Source: an uncultured Methanomassiliicoccus sp. (GTDB lineage: Archaea; Thermoplasmatota; Thermoplasmata; Methanomassiliicoccales; Methanomassiliicoccaceae). Taken from it: a stretch of 64,000 nucleotides of DNA. Positions 7,826 to 16,369 of the stretch are shown piece by piece. Every line of letters starts with the position of its first letter. The stretch's first letter is position 1. A model generated the notes under the pieces. The model was not told the DNA's origin and did not search any database. It saw nothing but the letters and a program-made list of their open reading frames with translations. The translations under genes and the position numbers were made by a program. The DNA is taken from assembly GCA_905202485.1 (NCBI GenBank), contig CAJKRY010000005.1, forward strand, positions 53,928 to 117,927. The letters are read 5' to 3'.

Positions 7826-8787
7826 ATCTCTGGAAACATTTCTCTCTTTATCCTAGGCACCAGTGCAGCGATTACAGCTTGTTCTGAAAGCTGTGTTCTT
7901 GTGATAACTCCATTTGTAAGGCACCCAATTGCCCCTTCTCCCATTCCTTTTCTTTCCCACTCATACATCGTATTGAATGCATCACCCACAGTCCAGCCGT
8001 TTTCAACCCTTTCTTTAACCGCATCAGGATATCTGAATCCGGGACCGTGACCAATCGTTATTTTCCCTGCTTTATCAATTATCGAACAGTATTGAACATC
8101 GTAGAGTCCATCTTCTGTTTCAAAAATACCAGCTTCTAAACCAACTCCATAGTCAGCACCACCTATGCATCTTTTAGCACGGTTTATGGAGCCTTGGCGG
8201 GTTTCAAGTTCCCTAGGCTGTTCAGGCACTCCTGAGTGAACGTCCACTCCAAAAACATCCACATCTTTATAAAACCGTAAAAATGCAGATCTGGTTGCAT
8301 CAATTTTTATTTTATTCAATGAACCTACTGCAACTTTTAAAGGACGTAACATTTTCCCATCGATGTTAATTTCTCCAGAGATTATCCTGGTAGATGATAT
8401 CGGCATACCATCTTCAGCCAGTATATGAGGGACAACAATTATTTTCAGAGACTGTAAACCGTTCTGCGCTCTTAGTGTGTTTATCCTTTCTGCATTTTCA
8501 TATGTTTCAGGAGATACAACAATCGCATCTAGAAACCTGTCATGTGGTGCATTTCCTTCAGGAGTATTTATTACAGTAACTGAATAATTACATCGTTTAG
8601 CTGAAAGATACTGCTTAACAAGTTCTATCCTTTCATTTAAGGGTGTACGGTATTTTTTAGTTTTTGAGATGAACTCATCAGACGTTATAGCTATGCAAAC
8701 TTCGTCACCCACAGCTGCAGCAACATCCAATAATGCGCGGTGCCCCAAATGCAGAACATTAAATGTTCCGCCTAATCCTACTCTCAA
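7822..8787 (-). CDS. coaD: Fusion of phosphopantetheine adenylyltransferase and DUF84-type NTPase
   Basis: Two enzymes in one 321-residue chain. Residues 1-147 are an archaeal CoaD-like nucleotidyltransferase: GGTFNVLHLGH (6-16) is the T/HxGH nucleotide-binding motif and ISSTR (130-134) the second one; it makes dephospho-CoA from phosphopantetheine and ATP. Residues 148-321 match the YjjX/DUF84 inosine/xanthosine triphosphatase fold, with VAVGSLNKIKIDATR at its start and later GVGLEAGIF and GEGAIGCLTNG. Fusions of exactly this type are known in Thermoplasma. The start is a TTG overlapping the TGA of the preceding gene (TTGA), so translation is probably coupled. Confidence 0.9.
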   Translation of the reverse strand: MRVGLGGTFNVLHLGHRALLDVAAAVGDEVCIAITSDEFISKTKKYRTPLNERIELVKQYLSAKRCNYSVTVINTPEGNAPHDRFLDAIVVSPETYENAERINTLRAQNGLQSLKIIVVPHILAEDGMPISSTRIISGEINIDGKMLRPLKVAVGSLNKIKIDATRSAFLRFYKDVDVFGVDVHSGVPEQPRELETRQGSINRAKRCIGGADYGVGLEAGIFETEDGLYDVQYCSIIDKAGKITIGHGPGFRYPDAVKERVENGWTVGDAFNTMYEWERKGMGEGAIGCLTNGVITRTQLSEQAVIAALVPRIKREMFPEI

Positions 8788-8987
8788 ATAACCATTCCGG
8801 CCACAATTGCTACAATCATAATTACCATAAGTACTCCAAAGAGCACATACAGTTCTTTCTTCTTTTTCTTGATCTCATCTTTATTTTTTGATGCACACGC
8901 ATCTGAACAATATCTCTCAGTACCAATAAATGCTTTTCCGCAGGTACGACAGTGATTGTGCTGGGGGATCTGTACTTTTTCTGACAT
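8784..8987 (-). CDS. Small zinc-ribbon membrane protein, DUF2116 type
   Basis: 67 residues: an N-terminal treble-clef-like zinc site with HCRTCGKAF and YCSDAC (two C-x2/3-C pairs), a basic linker KKKKKE, and one C-terminal membrane helix (about 44-65). This matches the archaeal DUF2116 zinc-ribbon family, whose function is unknown. The start is placed at ATG 8987, which has GGAG 6 bases upstream, rather than ATG 9005, which would lie too close to the minus-strand TATA-like box at 9021-9030. Its stop overlaps the coaD start, indicating co-expression. Confidence 0.75.
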   Translation of the reverse strand: MSEKVQIPQHNHCRTCGKAFIGTERYCSDACASKNKDEIKKKKKELYVLFGVLMVIMIVAIVAGMVI

Positions 8988-9029
8988 GCTAATCTCCGTG
9001 ATCATTTTATAGTTAATTATTAAATTATA

Positions 9030-9629
9030 TCATACGTCACTTAGTCCACGGCGATCAAGTTCATTGTTGATTATAATTATGCAGTGATCTGCATGATATG
9101 AGTATGGGCCGAGTGAACAAATTGTAGGATTTAACGAACATAATGTATCATCTTCCTGGCTGGTTAAGTCTTGATTATCTGAAAGGACAAATGTAACGTC
9201 TTCTGGGAATTCCGCTTTTTGCACATCCACACCATTCTCCCTCAGATAAACTATTTTAGATCTGGCTGAAAGTCGGTTTATTACATCATAAAAGGAATCT
9301 CTGGAAATATATATGCCTGGTGAGGATCGCATTTCTCTGTCTTCTACATCCATCATCAATGCATTTCGAATAAGTGCACCCGTAGAACGTTCGTCAGGAT
9401 TTAGATACTTCACTTCAGATCCTGCTATTCTTATCGTTTTTGGAGCGTCTTCTCCACCCAGAACGACAAGATATATCTCGACATCTTTTCTAATAGAATG
9501 CGATAAGAAAAATGCTGAATTTATGCAGCGTATGAGGATGTCTAAACGTCCAGCGCCGCCGGCCATATCTTCGAGTTTAAAGTTACCTGATGATGCGGCT
9601 TTATGTCCGACTACTACAAAGCGTCTCAT
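9030..9629 (-). CDS. trmY: tRNA (pseudouridine-54 N1)-methyltransferase
   Basis: 199 residues, the usual length for archaeal TrmY, a SPOUT-class enzyme that methylates pseudouridine 54 in the T loop of tRNA using SAM. Evidence is the N-terminus MRRFVVVGHKA, the GRLDILIRCINSAFFLSHSI helix, LVVLGGEDAPKTIRI, the substrate loop LNPDERSTGALIRNAL, and the C-terminal knot segment FVLSDNQDLTSQED with the SLGPYSYHADHCI ending. The ATG overlaps the srp54 stop by 4 bases (ATGA), so it is translationally coupled to srp54. Confidence 0.95.
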   Translation of the reverse strand: MRRFVVVGHKAASSGNFKLEDMAGGAGRLDILIRCINSAFFLSHSIRKDVEIYLVVLGGEDAPKTIRIAGSEVKYLNPDERSTGALIRNALMMDVEDREMRSSPGIYISRDSFYDVINRLSARSKIVYLRENGVDVQKAEFPEDVTFVLSDNQDLTSQEDDTLCSLNPTICSLGPYSYHADHCIIIINNELDRRGLSDV

Positions 9630-10963
9630 TCCTGATCAACTCCGCTCGATGAGAGTTGTTTCATAAGTTGTTTTCTAAGCTTACGATTTCCCATGAACCC
9701 TTTTACAGCTTTTTTAGATGTATTGTATTGTCTGATAAGTTCTCTCACATCTTTAACTTCAACACCCGCACCTTTAGCAATGCGCGCCACTCTCGATGCC
9801 TTAATTACTTTTGGATCTTCCATTTCTTCTTGTGTCATTGAATCCATGATATATCTGAAACGTCTGAGTTTATCTTGGGATTCTTCCATATCTACCTTTC
9901 CTTCAAGATTTCCCATACCCGGTATCATGTTCATGACTTTTTGAAGAGGCCCCATATTGGTGAGCATTTCCATCTGCTCGTACATTTCAACCAATGTAAA
10001 CTTTCCAGACATCATTTTTTTAACGGTTTCTTCAGCCTGCTCTTCCGAGATATTCTCTTTTGCGGTTTCAAGAAGACTCTGAATGTCACCCATTCCAAGA
10101 AGCCTGGATACAAACCTTGCAGAATCAAATGGCTCTAGGTCTACTAGATGCTCACCAGTTCCAATAAATGAAATTGTAGCATTAGTCTGAGCTACTGCAG
10201 ACAGTGCCCCTCCACCTTTTGCAGTACCATCCATTTTGGTAATAATCACACTTGTAATATTGACCGCATCATGGAATGCTTTAGCTTGTGGGCCAGCCTG
10301 CTGTCCTACCGCAGCATCTAGAACAAGAACTCTTTCGTCAGGTTTTGCCACATCAGCTACATCTTTAATCTCTTGGATCAAATCTTCTTCTAAAGCATGG
10401 CGTCCAGATGTATCAATGATAATTACGTCCATATTTGAAAAATGTTCCAAGCCTCTTTTTACAATCCCTGGTGCATCCTTTATACCCTCTTCACCATAAA
10501 AAGATACGTTGACTTTCTCCGCAACCTGCTTCAATTGGTCAAATGCTGCAGGACGATGAACATCGGCGGCTATAACTCCAGTTTTCAATCCTTTTTTTGT
10601 GAAGTATCTGCCTAGCTTTCCAGTTGTGGTTGTTTTACCTTGTCCATATAATCCAACCATCATTATTGTTTGCTTCTTAATTGGCAGGGGCCTGGGGTCG
10701 CCTAATATACTAGTCAACTCATCGTTAATTATTCGAATCACATACTCTTTAGCGCTCATCCCAGGGGGCGGTGATTCATGAAGTGCTTTATTCTCAAGTC
10801 CTTTTGTTAATTCTAAAACAAGCTTTACATTTACATCTGCATGTAGCAATGCCCTTTGGATATCTTTGGAAATCTCTTTGATCAACTCTTCATCAATGTG
10901 GTTAGCTCTTGTAATTTTAGAAATAGCATTTCTTAGAGATTGTCCAAGTCCTTCGAGCACCAT
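9626..10963 (-). CDS. srp54: Signal recognition particle protein SRP54
   Basis: 445 residues with the full N-G-M layout. The GTPase G domain shows GLYGQGKTTTTGKL (G1), DVHRPAAFDQL, DTSGRH (G3) and TKMDGTAKGGG (G4/G5); the methionine-rich M domain (about 325-430) binds the signal peptide and 7S RNA, with MNMIPGMG and the SQDKLRRFRYIMDSMT region. It directs membrane and secreted proteins to the SecYEG channel through FtsY. Start ATG 10963 lies at the end of an unusually long leader (about 125 bases) that begins with a stable hairpin. The gene leads the srp54-trmY pair. Confidence 0.97.
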   Translation of the reverse strand: MVLEGLGQSLRNAISKITRANHIDEELIKEISKDIQRALLHADVNVKLVLELTKGLENKALHESPPPGMSAKEYVIRIINDELTSILGDPRPLPIKKQTIMMVGLYGQGKTTTTGKLGRYFTKKGLKTGVIAADVHRPAAFDQLKQVAEKVNVSFYGEEGIKDAPGIVKRGLEHFSNMDVIIIDTSGRHALEEDLIQEIKDVADVAKPDERVLVLDAAVGQQAGPQAKAFHDAVNITSVIITKMDGTAKGGGALSAVAQTNATISFIGTGEHLVDLEPFDSARFVSRLLGMGDIQSLLETAKENISEEQAEETVKKMMSGKFTLVEMYEQMEMLTNMGPLQKVMNMIPGMGNLEGKVDMEESQDKLRRFRYIMDSMTQEEMEDPKVIKASRVARIAKGAGVEVKDVRELIRQYNTSKKAVKGFMGNRKLRKQLMKQLSSSGVDQE

Positions 10964-11024
10964 GTATACCAGAGCAGTTGAGAGCGAAGGTTGGTTATTA
11001 ACTTTGCTAAAAAAACATACGCAT

Positions 11025-11089
11025 AGGAAGCGGACGGCTAGCTCTGTCAGAAGGGATGGGATGCACTCTGTAGACTAGCTCGTCCTTCC
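11025..11089 (-). promoter_or_regulatory. Stable hairpin at the 5' end of the srp54 leader
   Basis: On the minus strand GGAAGGACGAGCTAG (11089-11075) pairs with CTAGCCGTCCGCTTCC (11040-11025), giving about 14 pairs with one or two bulges and a 34-base internal loop region. It starts about where transcription should start from the TATA box at 11111-11120. It is not a tRNA (no T loop) and I do not recognise a riboswitch class; it may be a leader regulatory element or a short noncoding RNA. Confidence 0.55.
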
Positions 11090-11110
11090 CACCCTAATAT
11101 TCTCTAAACA

Positions 11111-11120
11111 CTATTTATAC
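11111..11120 (-). promoter_or_regulatory. TATA box upstream of the srp54 leader
   Basis: GTATAAATAG on the minus strand, preceded by a purine-rich BRE-like GGAAA, about 25 bases before the base of the 11025-11089 hairpin. Confidence 0.65.
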
Positions 11121-11202
11121 TTTCCTTTATTGTACTATTATATCTCCTTTTCTACATAATTGTATGTATTCTTTAGATACTGGATGGAAAACATCATTAT
11201 TT

Positions 11203-11217
11203 ATTATGCAGCATAAT
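11203..11217. repeat. 15-bp perfect palindrome
   Basis: ATTATGC-A-GCATAAT, within AT-rich sequence about 85 bases upstream of the srp54 TATA box. It could be a regulator site; no other copy was noticed nearby. Confidence 0.4.
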
Positions 11218-11272
11218 TATATATCGTTTAACAAATGAAATTATCAAAAATTATAAAACAATTTAAACTGTA

Positions 11273-11292
11273 TGCATGGTTTTACCCATGCA
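11273..11292 (-). terminator. Hairpin downstream of the coiled-coil gene
   Basis: TGCATGG (11273-11279) pairs with CCATGCA (11286-11292) about 25 bases past the stop of the minus-strand gene ending at 11317; T-rich sequence follows on the minus strand. Confidence 0.5.
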
Positions 11293-11316
11293 ATTAGTTT
11301 TTCAAGGTGGATAAAT

Positions 11317-12189
11317 TTAGAGGTATCCTGATTTCTGTAACGCCATCAGGTCATCGGTGCTGAGTTTTTCTCCAGCTTTGAAGCGATCAAAGATCTTTTC
11401 TGCTTCTTCTTTGGCTGAAGCCTCATCATCTTTCTTCTTAGCTTTGCGAGCTTTCTGTCTCATTCCAGCTAAGATTTTATCGTAATCATGTACCTGGCGT
11501 ATATTCTCAATGTACCTTTTGTGCTCTTCATCGGAGTTAACTTTGTTGGTTATGAAAGCTTCCTGAGCAGCATCTGCTTCTTTTCTCAATGCATCCGCCT
11601 GTTCATACAAAGCGATCATCGCATCGTGTTCCGATTGTGCACTTTCTGCATATTCTGATACTTTATGGTGATGCACTTCAGCTTTTTCTTTTGCATCACG
11701 CAGTTCTTTTAAAGCATCTTTTATATCATCGTTCTGATCATAGGCTTTTTCACGTTCTTTAATTTCAGCCTGAAGCTTAGCCATTTGATCAATAAGTTCC
11801 TGCTCTTTTCCTTTGGAGAGCACAGATGTCATTTGCTTAAATTCAAGAGACTTCAATTCTTTTTTGAGTTTTTGAACCGAAGGGCCGTTGTTCTTAGGTA
11901 AGTTGTCTTTCTTTATTTTTGTAACTTTTTCATTCAAGTCATTGACAACTTTGTTCCAAACGTCGCGTTCTTCTTTAGCTTCACGAACTTTAACGTTCAG
12001 TTCATCCCTGGACTCACGATGTTTTGCAGCCTGGTCTACAAGCTCCCTAACTTGAGCATTAAGGGAATCTCTTTTCTCGACCCATTCTTTCGTCTTTTCA
12101 TTCAGTTCATCACGTATCCTGCGGTGTTTCTCCGCTTCAACGTTATGTAATTGACGCTTTTGTTCAAGTTCCTCCAAAAGTTCAGTCAT
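11317..12189 (-). CDS. COG1340-type archaeal coiled-coil protein
   Basis: 290 residues, almost entirely charged heptad-type helix, with repeated units RRIRDELNEK, KRDSLNAQV, SRDELNVKV and ERDVWNKVV at about 18-20 residue spacing, then a long coiled coil and a short C-terminal LSTDDLMALQKSGYL segment. This layout matches the archaeal COG1340 family of unknown function; a structural or scaffold role in the cytoplasm is plausible only by analogy. Start is set at ATG 12189; an in-frame TTG at 12213 lies within a TATA-like box (CTATTTATTTG), which would place the transcription start near the ATG. Monocistronic. Confidence 0.75.
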   Translation of the reverse strand: MTELLEELEQKRQLHNVEAEKHRRIRDELNEKTKEWVEKRDSLNAQVRELVDQAAKHRESRDELNVKVREAKEERDVWNKVVNDLNEKVTKIKKDNLPKNNGPSVQKLKKELKSLEFKQMTSVLSKGKEQELIDQMAKLQAEIKEREKAYDQNDDIKDALKELRDAKEKAEVHHHKVSEYAESAQSEHDAMIALYEQADALRKEADAAQEAFITNKVNSDEEHKRYIENIRQVHDYDKILAGMRQKARKAKKKDDEASAKEEAEKIFDRFKAGEKLSTDDLMALQKSGYL

Positions 12190-12352
12190 ACGTTCCACGC
12201 TCAATTCAAGCAAATAAATAGCTTGGCAACGAAGGGGATACTGACACTCGTTTATATTACTTTCTCATGATGTCTCTGTCTCTTATTGCATTGCCAGATA
12301 TGAATTATTATATTCACACATCTAATTTGTGTAGCAAGGGGTAATAAAGCTT

Positions 12353-12703
12353 TTACATTGCACTTTTAAGGTCAATTTCATGCCACCCGCTTCCAAAACG
12401 GTCTGCTCCTCCTGTTTTCAGACTAAATTTTACCCGCATATGCCCATTTTCATACAGCATTTCTGCACTCTTCAGCATTGAGCTGTATATTGAGACTCTC
12501 TTACCTTTTTGATTAAGAATTCTTCCAGACTTAACAATCAGGCCAGCTTTTTCTAACTCCTTAATCCTTCTATAGCAGGCTGCGATTGGTATGCTGTATT
12601 CTTCAGATACCTCCTGTGCACCTTTGGATTTGTATGAGACTGCTGCTAAAATACGCAAAGCATATCCATCTGTGAGTAATCTGCCGGCTTCAAGGACATC
12701 CAT
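12353..12703 (-). CDS. Winged-helix transcriptional regulator
   Basis: 116 residues. A helix-turn-helix is clear at about 30-65 (GAQEVSEEYSIPIAACYRRIKELEKAGLI), followed by a wing with KSGRILNQKGKRVSIYSS. It belongs to the broad ArsR/HVO-A0114-like archaeal winged-helix class with the line LTDGYALRILAAV before it. The C-terminal 30 residues are beta-rich and end in GWHEIDLKSAM. It is transcribed away from purB from a shared 105-base intergenic region and could regulate itself or purB; the ligand is unknown. Confidence 0.75.
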   Translation of the reverse strand: MDVLEAGRLLTDGYALRILAAVSYKSKGAQEVSEEYSIPIAACYRRIKELEKAGLIVKSGRILNQKGKRVSIYSSMLKSAEMLYENGHMRVKFSLKTGGADRFGSGWHEIDLKSAM

Positions 12704-12765
12704 CTGAGTATCTTCTAGACCTCGCTCTATTAATCTTCTTGCTGTATAAGGGATTTGATACGAGA

Positions 12766-12773
12766 TTTATATA
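12766..12773 (+). promoter_or_regulatory. TATA box for purB
   Basis: TTTATATA lies 36-43 bases upstream of ATG 12809, predicting a very short leader. Its position inside the longer open frame (from TTG 12755) decides the purB start. Confidence 0.7.
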
Positions 12774-12808
12774 AGGCATGTTGCTATGGTGCCTTGGAAA
12801 GTGATGTC

Positions 12809-14170
12809 ATGTTAATCTGTCCTTTGGACTACAGATATGGAAGAAACGAGATGAAGTCTGTCTTTTCTGAAGAAAGCAGGCTTAAAAGTCAACTTCTTGT
12901 TGAAGCGGCTCTGGCTAGAGCACACGCTGCAGTAGGGAATATACCAATTGAATCTGCTAATGAAATAACAGCAAAAGCAAATCTAGATAATGTCTCTCTT
13001 GAGCGTGTAAAAGAGATTGAAGCTGAGACCAAACATGACATTATGGCAATGGTCAAAGCACTCTCAGATCAATGCGGTGATGCTGGAAAATATGTTCATC
13101 TGGGAGCTACATCTAATGATATTGTTGATACGGCTGCAGCTTTAGAGATTAAAGCCGCTTTAGAGATCATCGAAGCTGATCTGGATGAGTTTATATGCAC
13201 TTTAGTTAAACTGTCATATGCTCACAGAGACACTGTTGAGATAGGCCGCACACATGGACAATTTGCAATACCTACGACATTTGGATTCAAGATTGCAGGT
13301 TACGTTTCAGAGATGATGAGGCACTACGAACGTCTTCAGGAAATCAAGAGACGTGCTTGTGTAGGAAAAATGTCAGGGGCGATTGGAACAGGAGCCGGTT
13401 TTGCAGATAAGTTCTTCGAGATTCAAGAGAAAGTTATGGCAGATCTTGGACTTGGCGTGGAAGATGCTGCAACACAGATCGTATGCCGTGATAGGTATGC
13501 AGAACTGGTCTTTTTACTGGGTTTGATAACCACATCTTGTGAAAGATATGCTACTGAAGTTAGAAATCTTCAGAGATCTGAGATTGGAGAAGTTTCCGAG
13601 GCATTCGATGCAAAAAAGCAAGTGGGATCTTCAACAATGGCTCAAAAAAGAAATCCCATGTTATCTGAAAATGTCTGCGGACTCGCAAGGATCGTCAGGT
13701 CATACATTGCACCTCAGATGGAGTCTATGATTTTATGGCATGAGCGTGATCTTACAAATTCTTCTGCAGAGAGATTCATTTTAACACATTCCATGGCTTT
13801 AACAGACGACATTCTGAATAAGATAAACAATGTCTTTTCCCATATTGAAGTTCACAGCTATAATATGCAGCGTAACATCAGTTCTTCTAACGGATTCATA
13901 ATGGCTGAATCAGTCTTGCTAACATTATCTTCCAAAGGCATTGGAAGGCAAAATGCACATGAACTTGTCAGGCAGATAAGCATCAGAGCTGAAAGTGAGG
14001 GGAAATCTCTGAGAGATGCTTTGCTTGAAAATTCTGAAGTGATGAAGCTGGTGACAGAATCTGAGTTAGATGCCGCACTTGATCCCAACAGCTATGTTGG
14101 TTCAGCACCCCAGATGGTAGACAAAATCGTTGCTGATGCAGAAAAGCTTCTTGGAAAAAGGATTGTTTAA
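12809..14170 (+). CDS. purB: Adenylosuccinate lyase
   Basis: 453 residues. PurB cleaves SAICAR and adenylosuccinate to release fumarate in purine synthesis; it works as a homotetramer in the cytoplasm. Signatures: MLICPLDYRYGR at the start, HDIMAMVKAL, HLGATSNDIVDTA, RTHGQFAIPTTFGFK with the catalytic histidine, and the fumarase-family signature GSSTMAQKRNP containing the mobile-loop serine. Start ATG 12809 is chosen because the TATA box lies inside the extended frame and the family begins at this motif. A flavodoxin gene follows 2 bases after the stop and is likely cotranscribed. Confidence 0.97.
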   Translation: MLICPLDYRYGRNEMKSVFSEESRLKSQLLVEAALARAHAAVGNIPIESANEITAKANLDNVSLERVKEIEAETKHDIMAMVKALSDQCGDAGKYVHLGATSNDIVDTAAALEIKAALEIIEADLDEFICTLVKLSYAHRDTVEIGRTHGQFAIPTTFGFKIAGYVSEMMRHYERLQEIKRRACVGKMSGAIGTGAGFADKFFEIQEKVMADLGLGVEDAATQIVCRDRYAELVFLLGLITTSCERYATEVRNLQRSEIGEVSEAFDAKKQVGSSTMAQKRNPMLSENVCGLARIVRSYIAPQMESMILWHERDLTNSSAERFILTHSMALTDDILNKINNVFSHIEVHSYNMQRNISSSNGFIMAESVLLTLSSKGIGRQNAHELVRQISIRAESEGKSLRDALLENSEVMKLVTESELDAALDPNSYVGSAPQMVDKIVADAEKLLGKRIV

Positions 14171-14172
14171 TC

Positions 14173-14649
14173 ATGAGATCGATAATTATCTTCGATAGTG
14201 TTCATGGATGCACAAAGCAGATAGCTGAAGCAATTGCAGATGAATTTAAAACTAAAGGTTATGAAGTATCTTTGTATGATCTAGGTAAATCGAAACCAAA
14301 GCTAGTCGACTGCGACTATCTTTTTCTGGGGTCTCCAACACGCTTCGGTAAGCCAACAAGAAGAATGAGAAAGTTTCTTGATGCATTCGATGGAAGTAAT
14401 TTTTCCGGGACTGCAGTAGCATTTGATACAATCATGCAGATACCCGAAAACAGCTCTAATGCTGAGGAGACAAAATTGAAGTATATCGACAATGGTTCTG
14501 CACCGACCATTAAATCCATTCTGTCGCAGAAAGGTGTAAATGTCTCAGATAAACTGCTCCGCATCGAAGTATCTGGATTAAAAGGCCCGCTTGTTAATGA
14601 TGCATTAGATAATACTAAAGAGTTCGTTGATGCGATACTTTCTCATTGA
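14173..14649 (+). CDS. Flavodoxin family protein
   Basis: 158 residues with the flavodoxin fold: FMN phosphate loop DSVHGCTKQIAEAI (about 8-21) following a hydrophobic first strand, then DYLFLGSPTRFGKPTRRMRKFLD, the 50s-60s flavin-contact region, and TAVAFDTIM. It should carry FMN and act as a small electron carrier or quinone/flavin oxidoreductase; the partner is unknown. It follows purB by 2 bases, so cotranscription is likely, although no functional link is apparent. Confidence 0.85.
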   Translation: MRSIIIFDSVHGCTKQIAEAIADEFKTKGYEVSLYDLGKSKPKLVDCDYLFLGSPTRFGKPTRRMRKFLDAFDGSNFSGTAVAFDTIMQIPENSSNAEETKLKYIDNGSAPTIKSILSQKGVNVSDKLLRIEVSGLKGPLVNDALDNTKEFVDAILSH

Positions 14650-14670
14650 TTATGCAATATGCGAGCAAAG

Positions 14671-14680
14671 AGATATAAAC
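14671..14680 (+). promoter_or_regulatory. TATA box for tRNA-Ala
   Basis: AGATATAAAC about 30 bases upstream of the tRNA 5' end at 14707, preceded by purine-rich AGCAAAG (BRE-like). Confidence 0.65.
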
Positions 14681-14706
14681 AAAACAATCTTACGGGGCAA
14701 TTGTAA

Positions 14707-14778
14707 GGGCTGATAGATCAGCGGTAGATCGCGACATTCGCAATGTCGAGGCCGCGGGTTCAAGTCCCGCTCAGTCCA
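14707..14778 (+). tRNA. tRNA-Ala(CGC)
   Basis: Acceptor GGGCTGA (14707-14713) pairs with TCAGTCC (14771-14777), including a G3:U70 wobble pair that is the identity signal for alanine. Anticodon stem CGACA/TGTCG holds loop TTCGCAA with anticodon CGC; T arm GCGGG-TTCAAGT-CCCGC. Discriminator A at 14778; CCA is not encoded, unlike in the serine tRNA at 3356. Confidence 0.96.
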
Positions 14779-14822
14779 CTCTTCCTTATTTTCATTTTTA
14801 GCACATGGGCTTCAGGTACTTT

Positions 14823-14830
14823 TTTAAATA
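14823..14830 (+). promoter_or_regulatory. TATA box for the MscS channel
   Basis: TTTAAATA about 25 bases before GTG 14852, favouring a leaderless start at that codon. Confidence 0.5.
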
Positions 14831-14851
14831 TAGACGATATGCTTGTCAGTA

Positions 14852-16369
14852 GTGTCTAAAAGATTTCCTATATTGGTAATATCCATATTATTAGCTCTCA
14901 TCTTTATACCGGCCGTATCTGGCGAAACTGCAATACACGGTTTTGGAGATTCTGAGGTAGATATTACATCTGGAGATTCCTGTACATTTGAGTGGGGAAT
15001 TTGGAATCAAGACGACACTATGTATCTGATTGAAGTCAGAGCAGAGTTGAGTGATAGTTCTGTTGGATCGCTGGAATATGCTAAAAATTATACCCTTGCA
15101 AGTGGAACAAATGATGTAATCAGCATTAATGTGCATACATATGAAGGCGCCAGCACTAAAAGTGTGACATTGGATGTGCACTTTATAATCCAAGACCTTT
15201 CACAACCTGGTTCTGAACAGACTCACGACGCTCAGACTACAATCAATATAACTTCATTGTTCTCATCAGTAGGAAATAAAATATTTGGTTGGGAAAATAC
15301 TCTTCCAGCTCCATTCAATAGTCTGATCTGGACATTTTTCATCACATTGGCTATATGGGTATTAATTGGATTTATCGTCTATTTTATTGTAGATCCATTT
15401 GTGGAAAGATTTACGCTCAAAACTAAAAACAAATATGATAACATTGTTTATGACATCACCAGAGTCCCGATTCTGATTACAATTCTATTATACGGGTTGA
15501 TAAGCTCTGTAGATATCCTGAGTATTTCAAACAATGATCATCTTCTGATGCATAAAATCTTCATAATAATCTTAACTGTAATGTATACCTTGGTAGCTTA
15601 TCGTATCTTTGACCGGGTTTTCATAAGTTTCCTGCGTGCCTGGTCTAACAGAGTAGGATCTAATTTTGGGTCTGCCATCGTTCCAATTCTCCATTTTCTT
15701 GGTATGATTTTAGTCCCAGTTGCCGGAGTTACATTTCTGCTAAATGCTCTTGGCATCAATGTGGCGTTACTCGTTGCTGGTGTTGGAGTAGGTGCATCAA
15801 TAGTGGCACTGGCAGCAAAAGATGTTTTCAGCAGCTTTTTTGCAGGCCTTCAGGTTATGCTGGATAGACCCTTTAAGATTGATGACAGAGTGATGCTGGA
15901 CAGCGGAGAAATCTGCGAAGTGAAAAAAATTGGGATACGTTCAACTCAATTATATGATCTTATAAACCATGATATTATTATCATTCCTAACACAACGATA
16001 GCCGCAAACAAGATTACAAATTACTCTGAGCCAGATAATCACAGGGCGCTATATACATCAATAGGTGTTGCATACGGGTCTGATGTTGAAAAAGTAGAAT
16101 CAATCCTCTTAGATATTGCAAATAAACATCCTGATATTGTACATAACAATAAAGCACAGGCGCCATACGTACGGTTCAGTAATTTCGGTTCAAGTTCTCT
16201 TGATTTTGCAATCTGGTATTATGTAGATGACATTAAAAAAATGTGGAGAGTTAACTCCGAAATCAAAGCACAAATTAACAATAGATTCAATGAAGAGGGA
16301 ATAGAGATTCCATTTCCTCAGAATGTTGTTACATTCAACAATACTATGGAAGGAAAAGGAACTGAGTAA
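14852..16369 (+). CDS. MscS-family mechanosensitive channel with an extracytoplasmic N-domain
   Basis: About 505 residues: signal peptide or anchor (2-25, ending in SG), an extracytoplasmic beta-rich domain (about 25-135) of the kind seen in archaeal surface proteins, membrane helices at about 160-185, 205-230 and 240-260, and the MscS pore helix with GVGVGASIVALAAKD, then the beta domain FKIDDRVMLDSGEICEVKKI and the C-terminal alpha/beta cytoplasmic vestibule. Such channels open on osmotic downshock to release solutes. Start is GTG 14852 (TTG 14843 is the in-frame alternative); the nearby ATG at 14839 is in another frame and stops after six codons. The end forms a hairpin shared with larE. 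Confidence 0.88.
   Translation: MSKRFPILVISILLALIFIPAVSGETAIHGFGDSEVDITSGDSCTFEWGIWNQDDTMYLIEVRAELSDSSVGSLEYAKNYTLASGTNDVISINVHTYEGASTKSVTLDVHFIIQDLSQPGSEQTHDAQTTINITSLFSSVGNKIFGWENTLPAPFNSLIWTFFITLAIWVLIGFIVYFIVDPFVERFTLKTKNKYDNIVYDITRVPILITILLYGLISSVDILSISNNDHLLMHKIFIIILTVMYTLVAYRIFDRVFISFLRAWSNRVGSNFGSAIVPILHFLGMILVPVAGVTFLLNALGINVALLVAGVGVGASIVALAAKDVFSSFFAGLQVMLDRPFKIDDRVMLDSGEICEVKKIGIRSTQLYDLINHDIIIIPNTTIAANKITNYSEPDNHRALYTSIGVAYGSDVEKVESILLDIANKHPDIVHNNKAQAPYVRFSNFGSSSLDFAIWYYVDDIKKMWRVNSEIKAQINNRFNEEGIEIPFPQNVVTFNNTMEGKGTE

Larger units (their letters stand above)
10964..11316. other. srp54 leader and intergenic region
   Basis: 353 bases containing the srp54 leader hairpin and promoter, a 15-base perfect palindrome (11203-11217) and a hairpin near the 3' end of the coiled-coil gene (11273-11292). 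No reading frame is called here. Confidence 0.6.

Noticed and set aside
11025..11089. tRNA or SRP 7S RNA in the srp54 leader
   Set aside because: There is no T-loop, CCA end or anticodon arm, and the conserved SRP helix 8 motif is missing.
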